Positions 1 through 5,065 of a stretch of DNA of 7,274 nucleotides are shown here, piece by piece. The position numbers and the translations under genes are program-made. Each line of letters opens with the position of its first letter. The stretch's first letter is position 1. This stretch comes from Lysobacterales bacterium. Lineage in GTDB: Bacteria > Pseudomonadota > Gammaproteobacteria > Xanthomonadales > SZUA-36. The notes beneath the pieces were generated by a model that saw nothing but the letters and a program-made list of their open reading frames with translations, did no database searches and was not told the origin of the DNA. The DNA is taken from NCBI GenBank assembly GCA_029287515.1, contig JARFQZ010000132.1, positions 1 to 7,274 on the forward strand, written 5' to 3'.

Positions 1-717
1 CCCTTCCGGGTCTGGATCGAAGACTGGTCGGTTGCGGAAAATCCCGAGCCTTCGGGGAACGGAGACTCAGCGGAAAACTGGTTGCTGGATGTCGCCGGTG
101 AAAACCTGGGGCTGAAGCTGAATTTGATGGCCGAAAAGCCAATCATCCTAAACGGCATTGACGGCCTGTCCCAAAAATCCGCTGAACCGGGCAACGCATC
201 TTATTACTACTCGATTCCGCGGCTTGGAAGCTCGGGACAACTGAAGATTGGCAGTAAAAGCTACAAGGTTTCGGGCAGTTCCTGGCTGGATCGCGAATGG
301 AGCAGCAGTGCTCTGTCCGATGATCAGCAGGGCTGGGACTGGTTCGCCCTGCAGTTATCCGACGGCAGTGAACTGATGTTCTACAATCTGAGGAAAGTCG
401 ATGGCAGCCAGGATCCACACAGTGGCGGGACTTTCGTGGCTGCCAACGGACAGGCAAGGCACCTTCGGGCCGACGAGGTCGATATCCTTGTTACGGACGA
501 ATGGGCCAGCCCCCGCGGCGGCACGTATCCGGCTCGTTGGGCACTCGAACTGCCGTCAAAGGACCTTCATCTGACGATCACCCCCGTAATACCCGACCAG
601 GAATTGGTGACAACCGTCCGCTATTGGGAAGGTGCTGTAGATGTCCGGGGCACGAGGGGCGGGCAACACATCGCGGGCAGGGGCTATGTTGAGCTGACCG
701 GTTATGCCCCGAACTAG
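1..717 (+). CDS. CrtC/AttH-family lipocalin-like secreted protein (5' end outside window)
   Basis: The reading frame is open from base 1 to a TAG at 715-717, giving the last 238 residues of a longer protein; a TTG at 82 is internal and not a credible start. The family signature is clear: a conserved SWLDREWSS segment (about residues 92-100), then GWDWFALQLSDG and an ELMFYNLR strand, and a C-terminal YWEGAV...GRGYVELTGY motif. This is the predicted secreted hydrolase family (COG5621) that includes Agrobacterium AttH and carotenoid 1,2-hydratase CrtC, built of two lipocalin-like beta barrels. Automatic pipelines often call such proteins carotenoid 1,2-hydratase, but nothing visible here concerns carotenoids, so that activity should not be assumed. 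Family members often follow LolCDE-like ABC transporter genes (AttEFG type), so an FtsX-type permease may lie upstream of the window; this is inference. The gene converges on the DUF6134 gene. Family call is confident; substrate is unknown. Confidence 0.88.
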   Translation, partial: PFRVWIEDWSVAENPEPSGNGDSAENWLLDVAGENLGLKLNLMAEKPIILNGIDGLSQKSAEPGNASYYYSIPRLGSSGQLKIGSKSYKVSGSSWLDREWSSSALSDDQQGWDWFALQLSDGSELMFYNLRKVDGSQDPHSGGTFVAANGQARHLRADEVDILVTDEWASPRGGTYPARWALELPSKDLHLTITPVIPDQELVTTVRYWEGAVDVRGTRGGQHIAGRGYVELTGYAPN

Positions 718-1460
718 GGGCTGGCGGCAGCCGTGAGGCGCGCACCCTCATTGCCCGTCGGAAAAGGAAGCTGAACCGGCTGGTAGCGAAGTGTGCGGCC
801 GCCCTCCGTCATTGCCTGCAAGGCTAGCCATTGTGAGCTGTCGCGCGTATACCACAGCGTGATCGGACCCTCGTCCATCTCTATTTCGTAACGCCTGGAC
901 GGAACTGGCTGACCGTCGATCAGCAGCGTTTCTTCGCCCTGCCCGGTGATTGTTACATCGACGAATTCGCCGGTTTGCGAGTTAAGCAGCTGGCTGGACT
1001 CCAGGAAGAGCGGATTCCAGTAGGCGAAGCTGCGGACGCAGGGCGAACCGATCGTGCGGGGCGCGCCGGCGTTGGTGACGATGGTGAAGCCTTCAGTCAC
1101 GTTTTCACCGACCACTTTGAGCAGGTCGCCGTTGTCATCGGTTTCAGACTCGATCTGCTGCAGGCACCCGTCTTTCCAGATTTCGCGATTATCGTGGTCA
1201 TAACTGTAGGCGTTGATGAACAGGATTTTCACATCGAAGTCGGCATTGATCTCCACCGTGCGCTGGGCGCCCTGCCGGGTCACCGTGAAATCGTGGAAGC
1301 CGATTTCGCGCTCGTCGAGAGAAACTTTGAACCGCCATAGCTGCTGTTGCGCCGTTGCAGGAAAGGCGGCGTCCGCGCTGTCAGCATAGGCAGTCTGGGT
1401 AAACACACTGCCCAGTGTGAGTGCGCCGAGCGAAAGAATTCGTCCCATGTACTTATTCAT
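714..1460 (-). CDS. DUF6134-family exported protein of unknown function
   Basis: The gene encodes 248 residues. The N-terminus is a signal peptide: a short basic start, a hydrophobic core at about 8-20 (ILSLGALTLGSVF) and a probable cleavage after TAYA at residue 26, so the mature protein should be periplasmic or outer-envelope. The body looks beta-rich and carries the pattern I associate with DUF6134: EIGFHDF near 52-58, a FDVKILFINAYSYDHDNREIW stretch split around residue 80, and DGCLQQIES near 97-105. The only two cysteines, C99 and C141, would both be exported and could form a disulfide. The ATG at 1458-1460 lies inside the end of the DUF2878 gene (TATGAATAA), an 8-base overlap that implies translational coupling. 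A second in-frame ATG four codons later is possible but has no better ribosome site. No enzyme motif is recognisable. The domain name is from memory of the family pattern; function is not known. Confidence 0.85.
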   Translation of the reverse strand: MNKYMGRILSLGALTLGSVFTQTAYADSADAAFPATAQQQLWRFKVSLDEREIGFHDFTVTRQGAQRTVEINADFDVKILFINAYSYDHDNREIWKDGCLQQIESETDDNGDLLKVVGENVTEGFTIVTNAGAPRTIGSPCVRSFAYWNPLFLESSQLLNSQTGEFVDVTITGQGEETLLIDGQPVPSRRYEIEMDEGPITLWYTRDSSQWLALQAMTEGGRTLRYQPVQLPFPTGNEGARLTAAASP

Positions 1461-2040
1461 ATCCCAGCTCCAGGTGCGTCAGCTTGCGGCGTTGCGTGCG
1501 GCTGTCCCGGTCTTCGGCCGGCTCCAGCAACGTACTGTCAATGATGGTGTCCGCCACCAGCGTGAGTACCGGCAGCAGTAGCGCCCAGCCCAGCCCGATC
1601 ACGGTCAGTGCGGCCGCCGTATGGCTGAATTCCACCGCACCGAGGTTCATGCCGCCAAAGAAGGCCATCGGCCCGCCCAGCAGGCCGGCCAGCGAAGCCA
1701 CCCAAAGGTTGCGCTTCGTCCAGCGCAGACCATGATTGACCGTGGTGGCGAACAGCACCCACATGGCAACAATCCAGTAGGGCGCCAGCAGGGCACTTTC
1801 GTAACCGGTGTATTGAACCAACCCGGTCCAGACCATGAATGATTCCCAGCCAAGCCCGATCACAGCCGCCGCCAGCAACAACAGGGCTTCTTTCACCGGA
1901 GCCTTCACGCTGGTCAGGTGTACGACAGCAACGGCCACCACGGAAAGGGTAGCAAGCAGGGGTTCTCCGGCTGCGGCAAACATCACGCAAGCGACCCATC
2001 CGATCTTGAAAAAAGCGAGATTTTTAATGACGTGTCCCAT
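1453..2040 (-). CDS. DUF2878-family multi-pass inner-membrane protein
   Basis: The protein has 195 residues from the ATG at 2038-2040. That start is chosen over an in-frame GTG at 2053-2055 because a GGAGG sits 8 bases upstream of the ATG, and the GTG would lie inside this ribosome site. The protein is very hydrophobic, with about six predicted membrane segments: roughly 8-23, 28-43, 52-75, 87-104, 112-130 and 141-163, followed by a charged cytoplasm-type tail. Recognisable DUF2878 features are NLAFFKIGW at 7-15, GLGWESF at 62-68, APYWIVAMWVLFATTVNH at 86-103 and a GGPMAFFGGMNLGA stretch at 122-135. The function of the family is unknown. In other proteobacteria I recall DUF2878 genes near cyclopropane-fatty-acid-synthase-like, DUF1365 and flavin oxidoreductase genes; none of these is in this window. 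The gene overlaps DUF6134 downstream and lies 93 bases after the kinase gene, behind a repeat array that probably controls it. Confidence 0.87.
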   Translation of the reverse strand: MGHVIKNLAFFKIGWVACVMFAAAGEPLLATLSVVAVAVVHLTSVKAPVKEALLLLAAAVIGLGWESFMVWTGLVQYTGYESALLAPYWIVAMWVLFATTVNHGLRWTKRNLWVASLAGLLGGPMAFFGGMNLGAVEFSHTAAALTVIGLGWALLLPVLTLVADTIIDSTLLEPAEDRDSRTQRRKLTHLELGYE

Positions 2041-2048
2041 CCGGTTTT

Positions 2049-2053
2049 CCTCC
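2049..2053 (-). promoter_or_regulatory. Shine-Dalgarno fixing the DUF2878 start
   Basis: On the minus strand the leader reads AAGGTGGAGGAAAACCGG directly before ATG. The GGAGG core is 8 bases from that ATG. This makes the ATG at 2038-2040 the preferred start and argues against the upstream GTG at 2053-2055, which overlaps the same GGAGG. Confidence 0.8.
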
Positions 2054-2060
2054 ACCTTGG

Positions 2061-2089
2061 GTTAGATTCAGGAGAAGTTTACGGACGAC
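2061..2089 (-). promoter_or_regulatory. Candidate activator-dependent promoter for DUF2878-DUF6134
   Basis: On the minus strand a TCTAAC (2061-2066) matches the -10 consensus at four of six positions. The hexamer 17 bases further upstream (2084-2089, GTCGTC) is a very poor -35. The 11-base-period repeat array begins immediately upstream of this -35 position, at 2091. A weak -35 next to a tandem activator site is the usual arrangement for PhoB/OmpR-type activated promoters. A second candidate -10, TAAACT at 2076-2081, would place the -35 inside the array. The choice between them cannot be settled by reading. Confidence 0.4.
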
Positions 2090-2090
2090 G

Positions 2091-2132
2091 GTGTGAAGAG
2101 GGTGTGCCGCCGGTGTGAAGAACGTGTGAAGA
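2091..2132 (-). promoter_or_regulatory. Four tandem 9-bp repeats at 11-bp period, probable response-regulator operator
   Basis: On the plus strand GTGTGAAGA occurs at 2091-2099, 2113-2121 and 2124-2132, and a degenerate copy GTGTGCCGC at 2102-2110. The four start points are exactly 11 bases apart. Read on the minus strand, the direction of the genes it serves, the unit is TCTTCACAC plus two variable bases. Direct repeats of 6-9 bases at 10-11-base spacing are the known binding geometry of OmpR/PhoB-family dimers (pho box, PmrA box), and four half sites would hold two dimers. The array fills the space between the kinase stop (2134-2136) and the promoter region of DUF2878, and a response regulator of exactly this family is encoded two genes upstream. 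Binding by that protein is inference; the repeat itself is seen directly. Confidence 0.72.
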
Positions 2133-2133
2133 T

Positions 2134-3420
2134 TCAGGAAATTCTGCTGTCTGCCGCGGGAAAACGCACTGTTACCCGGGTTCCCCGGCCGACCTCCGAG
2201 TCAACCTCGATCGGCCAGTGGAAACGGTCGGAAAGCCGCTTCACGATCGTTAGTCCAACTCCGAAGCCACCACGCTGCCGCCGATTACGGTAGTAAGGCT
2301 GAAATACTTTTTCGACATCGCCCGGCGCCATACCGGGTCCGGTATCCTCGATCGTCACCGCCTGTTCTTCGATCCGTACGGTGACTTGCCCGTTATCAGT
2401 GTAGGCATACGCATTTCGCAACAGGTTGCCGATAACGCTCTCGAGCACTTTTTCAGGAGCGCGGACCAGCAGGTGAACCGGCGTTTGCACCTCGATCGCG
2501 ATTTCCCGGTCGGGCGAGATGATCCTGAGCCTTTCCACCTCGGCCTCAATAATCTCGTTGACGCTGACCCAGTCCTTGAGCAATCCTTCATCCGACTCCC
2601 TGGCCATCAGCAGAAACGCCATGGTCAGGCGCTCCATGTCTTCAGAAGAATTTCGGATTCTCAGCAAGGTCTGTTCACTATTCTCATCGAGACGTTCGTC
2701 CTTGAGCAGGCGGTCAACGGCCATCTTGATCACCGTCAGCGGGGTACGTAACTCGTGGCTGGCATCGCGCGTGAAACGGCGCTCCCGTTCTGTAAAATCG
2801 TTGACACGCGTGGCTAGGTCCTGCAGCGCCTCGGCCAGCACGCGGATTTCATTGTCCGTGTCCTTGGAGGGGACCAGTTCGAACACAGAAGCGTCCGGGT
2901 CTGCCGGGTTGATGGTCTTGACCTGCTGGGCCAGGTACTCGATTGGCGAGACGGCGCGCCTGGAAATTCGGTACGCGCTGTAAAGTGAGAGGTAAATGAC
3001 GATCAGCGCCAGGGCCAGCGGGATGACGCCAAACAGCGTTACCAGCTCGCCGACCTGGCCGGTCTCGAACACCAGGTAGAGGCGTTCACCGTTGTGTTCG
3101 CTGACAAAGGTCAGGGTCTTGCGCGGCTCATCCTGCGAGTGAAATCCGGGTGGCAGATCGCGCAGGTTCAGCGGTACCCCGTCGCCCATATCGTTTCGGT
3201 ACGCCGTCAGGTTCTTGGTATCGGGCAGCGCGCTGCCCGGCCGTGCGGCCTCTCGCGCCCAGTAATAGTCCGCCTCCTGTTCGATGGCCTGTTCGATCAG
3301 CACGCTTTCCATCAGGCGGGCGGCGACATAAACGCTGACGATCACGGCCAGGCTGATGTAGATAGCCTGCAGCAGCAGTTCACGGCCGAGCTTTCGAGAC
3401 AGGCCCCGTTCAGTCTTCAT
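2134..3420 (-). CDS. Membrane sensor histidine kinase (HAMP-HisKA-HATPase_c)
   Basis: The protein has 428 residues and is the partner of the adjacent regulator. Domains in order: transmembrane helix at about 17-39, periplasmic sensor loop about 40-124, second helix about 125-149, HAMP linker about 150-212, HisKA dimerisation domain with phospho-accepting H222 in the H box DASHELRTPL, and an ATPase domain with N box (N332 and N336 in GNLLRNAYAYT), G1 box DTGPG (D359), F box VFQPYY and G2 box GGFGVGL (384-390). All catalytic boxes look intact, so it should be active. The sensor loop contains an acidic-aromatic stretch EADYYWARE just after the first helix and a Pro-rich LPPGFH further on; I recognise no named sensor fold, so the signal is unknown. 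The ATG overlaps the regulator's stop by 11 bases. The ribosome site is weak, so translation is probably coupled. The DUF2878-DUF6134 pair follows on the same strand. Confidence 0.95.
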   Translation of the reverse strand: MKTERGLSRKLGRELLLQAIYISLAVIVSVYVAARLMESVLIEQAIEQEADYYWAREAARPGSALPDTKNLTAYRNDMGDGVPLNLRDLPPGFHSQDEPRKTLTFVSEHNGERLYLVFETGQVGELVTLFGVIPLALALIVIYLSLYSAYRISRRAVSPIEYLAQQVKTINPADPDASVFELVPSKDTDNEIRVLAEALQDLATRVNDFTERERRFTRDASHELRTPLTVIKMAVDRLLKDERLDENSEQTLLRIRNSSEDMERLTMAFLLMARESDEGLLKDWVSVNEIIEAEVERLRIISPDREIAIEVQTPVHLLVRAPEKVLESVIGNLLRNAYAYTDNGQVTVRIEEQAVTIEDTGPGMAPGDVEKVFQPYYRNRRQRGGFGVGLTIVKRLSDRFHWPIEVDSEVGRGTRVTVRFPAADSRIS

Positions 3421-4096
3421 CGAGTTCGGCCAGCCGGTAGCCCATGCCGGGCACGTTGTGAAGCAATTGGTTTTCGAACGGTTTGTCCATCACCTTGCGC
3501 AGGTTGTATAGGTGACTGCGCAAGGCGTCGCTGTCGGGGGGAATATCACCCCAGACCTTACGCTCCAGAGCCCTCTTGCTAATCACCCGAGGCGATGCTT
3601 TCATCAGTTCTATCAGCAATTTCAGGCCGATCGGGGTCAGGTTGAGACGTTTTCCGGAACGGTGAACTTCCAGCGTGCCCGGGTTTATCTCCAGGTCTGC
3701 AAGGCGCATGACTTCAGATGCGAGTTCACCACCCGCACGGCGCAACAATGCCCTGAGCCGGGCATCCAGTTCTTCTATTTCGAAAGGCTTGACCAGGTAG
3801 TCGTCGGCGCCGGCATCCAGGCCCGCCACTTTGTCCTCGAGCGTGTCGCGAGCCGTCATCATCAAGACAGGCGTGCTTTTTGCTGCTTCGTTGCGAAGCT
3901 TGCGACAGATCTCCATGCCATCCATGCCGGGCAGCATCAGGTCCAGGATGATGGCATCGAACGGTTGCGTCACTGCCAGGTGCATGCCGGTGATGCCGTC
4001 CGCCGCGTAGTCCAAGTCGTAGCCGGATGCCTCGAGATGGTCGCCGACCATGGCGGCAATGTCATGGTTGTCCTCGATGAGCAGGATCATCGGCAT
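3410..4096 (-). CDS. OmpR/PhoB-family response regulator
   Basis: The protein has 228 residues. The N-terminal receiver domain (about 3-120) has the acidic pair E8/D9, phospho-accepting D52 in LDLMLPG, T81 in MMTARD and K103 in LVKPF. The C-terminal winged-helix DNA-binding domain (about 127-225) runs through NLTPIGLKLLIEL, a recognition-helix region DSDALRSHLYNLRKVMD and the wing NVPGMGYRL. This is a standard phosphorylation-activated transcription factor that binds tandem direct repeats as a dimer. It is the first gene of the minus-strand block and overlaps the kinase gene by 11 bases. The start is the ATG at 4094-4096, preceded by a GAGGGAAGA purine tract; an ATG two codons later (4088-4090) is possible. 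The likely target in this window is the 2091-2132 repeat array. No copy of that array lies before its own start. It cannot be assigned to a named regulator from sequence alone. Confidence 0.95.
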   Translation of the reverse strand: MPMILLIEDNHDIAAMVGDHLEASGYDLDYAADGITGMHLAVTQPFDAIILDLMLPGMDGMEICRKLRNEAAKSTPVLMMTARDTLEDKVAGLDAGADDYLVKPFEIEELDARLRALLRRAGGELASEVMRLADLEINPGTLEVHRSGKRLNLTPIGLKLLIELMKASPRVISKRALERKVWGDIPPDSDALRSHLYNLRKVMDKPFENQLLHNVPGMGYRLAELDED

Positions 4097-4149
4097 GCTA
4101 TTCTTCCCTCCGGGTCTTTTCTCAACGGTATATAAGATAGCAGCTCTTA
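4097..4149. promoter_or_regulatory. Divergent promoter region between regulator and PHP gene
   Basis: These 53 bases separate two divergent starts, so promoters for both should lie here or run into the gene ends. An AT-rich block, tatataagat at 4129-4138, is the only -10-like element for either strand. On the plus strand it lies 12-20 bases before the PHP start; on the minus strand a TTGAGA (4118-4123) is a -35-like hexamer but has no good -10 partner. I see no inverted repeat and no copy of the GTGTGAAGA motif. Exact promoter positions are not determined. Confidence 0.4.
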
Positions 4150-4968
4150 GTGATTTTTGATCTCCACAGCCACACCCGCTTCTCCGATGGTTCGCTATTG
4201 CCGGCAGCCCTGATTCAAAGGGCTCTTGAGAACAGGGTGGACGTGCTGTCCATCACGGATCACGATACCGTGGATGCATACCGGAACTTGCCGCAGGATC
4301 TTGCCGGTCTTGAACTGGTTTGCGGCATTGAATATTCCACCCAGTGGAAGAATACCGGAATACACGTGCTGGGCCTCAACATTGACCCGGAAAGCGATGC
4401 CACCGAAGCGGGGGTCCGATTCCAGACGGGAGCCCGGATGCAGCGCGCCCTGCGGATCGGTGAAAACCTTGAAAAACGGGGCATAGAGGGCGCATATGCA
4501 GGCGCTGCGAGCCTTGCGAACGGCAGCTACATCGGGCGGCCGCACTTTGCTCAACACGTGATCAACATCGGCAAGGCAAAGGACATGAATGCCGCGTTCA
4601 AAAACTACCTTGGTGACGGCAAGGCCGGTGACGTGCGGCAGCACTGGGCAGAACTGGCACAGGTTATCCAGTGGATCCGTGATGCCAACGGTATCGCAGT
4701 GCTGGCACACCCACTGAAGTACAAACTGACCCGGACGAAACTGAAGAAACTGCTGGTGGACTTCATCGGGCTTGGAGGCGAGGGTATGGAAGTCGTTTCA
4801 GGCCAGCAGACGCCGCAGCATACTTCGGGAATGGTGCAGGTCTGCGTCGAGATGAATTTGTTGGCTTCCTGTGGTTCGGATTTCCATAGGCCGGGACAAC
4901 GCTGGGCCGAACTCGGCTCGTTCGCGCCCCTGCCGCCCCGTGTCACACCGGTATGGGAACGTTTTTGA
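4150..4968 (+). CDS. rnm: PHP-domain phosphoesterase, RNase AM/TrpH (YciV) type
   Basis: The protein has 272 residues, close to the roughly 290 of Escherichia coli YciV. Characterised members of this family remove the phosphate from 3',5'-nucleotide bisphosphates and act as 5'-3' exoribonucleases (RNase AM) on short RNAs and rRNA 5' ends. The metal-binding PHP motifs are all present: H6 and H8 in DLHSH, D13, D37/H38/D39 in ITDHDT, E61 in GIEYST, H72 in IHVLGL, H132 in IGRPHFA, H187 in LAHPLK, and D244 and H246 in GSDFH. No signal peptide is seen, so it is cytoplasmic. The start is a GTG at 4150-4152; an in-frame stop at 4138-4140 leaves no alternative upstream, and the protein must begin here because the first metal motif follows at once. 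The ribosome site is weak. In enterics the gene sits by yciO, but no such neighbour is present here. Family is certain; the exact substrate is inferred. Confidence 0.92.
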   Translation: MIFDLHSHTRFSDGSLLPAALIQRALENRVDVLSITDHDTVDAYRNLPQDLAGLELVCGIEYSTQWKNTGIHVLGLNIDPESDATEAGVRFQTGARMQRALRIGENLEKRGIEGAYAGAASLANGSYIGRPHFAQHVINIGKAKDMNAAFKNYLGDGKAGDVRQHWAELAQVIQWIRDANGIAVLAHPLKYKLTRTKLKKLLVDFIGLGGEGMEVVSGQQTPQHTSGMVQVCVEMNLLASCGSDFHRPGQRWAELGSFAPLPPRVTPVWERF

Positions 4969-5065
4969 CCCGGCCGGGCAACTTACCGGTGTTCATTGAC
5001 CTGGAACATAGTGCTATCCGGCGTTGTCCATCACAATAGAAGTATCTCTTACTGGGGAGATTTGC
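4969..5065 (+). promoter_or_regulatory. Leader region of the nfeD-slipin operon
   Basis: This gap of about 100 bases separates the PHP stop from nfeD. It starts with a GC palindrome (4969-4978, CCCGGCCGGG) without a following T run, so it is not a convincing terminator. A TTGACC at 4996-5001 resembles a -35, but no good -10 lies 16-18 bases later. A GGAAC at 5003-5007 followed by GTC at 5026-5028 loosely resembles an extracytoplasmic-sigma-factor promoter. A promoter is expected here, but its position is unresolved. Confidence 0.3.
5054..5059 (+). promoter_or_regulatory. Shine-Dalgarno favouring a GTG start for nfeD
   Basis: GGGGAG lies six bases before a GTG at 5066-5068 in the nfeD frame. 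It is 33 bases from the ATG at 5093, too far to serve it. The ATG has only AGAG at 5083-5086 before it. This supports the GTG start, although the ATG start gives the cleaner signal peptide. Confidence 0.55.

Noticed and set aside
2091..2132. The short repeat array as a CRISPR array or iteron origin.
   Set aside because: Units are 9 bases with 2-base gaps, far too short for CRISPR; no replication gene or AT-rich unwinding region is nearby, and the position fits a promoter operator.
3455..3463. GTTGTGAAG inside the regulator gene, one base from the operator unit.
   Set aside because: Single, mismatched and in the conserved wing-coding region of the regulator; no periodic partner.
3512..4135. 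A 207-codon open frame on the plus strand opposite the response regulator, and similar long antisense frames elsewhere (for example 6525-7067 and 143-457).
   Set aside because: Their products are low in recognisable motifs and mirror the codon structure of well-supported genes on the other strand; GC-rich coding DNA commonly leaves such frames open.
4943..4950. TCACACCG in the PHP gene, resembling one unit of the 2091-2132 repeat.
   Set aside because: It is a single partial copy inside coding sequence with no partner 11 bases away.
4969..4978. CCCGGCCGGG palindrome just after the PHP stop, as a possible terminator.
   Set aside because: It has no loop and no T run follows, so it does not fit an intrinsic terminator.
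5003..5028. GGAAC followed by GTC as an extracytoplasmic sigma factor promoter for nfeD.
   Set aside because: The 18-base spacing is slightly long and the -10 match is only three bases; such matches are frequent by chance.
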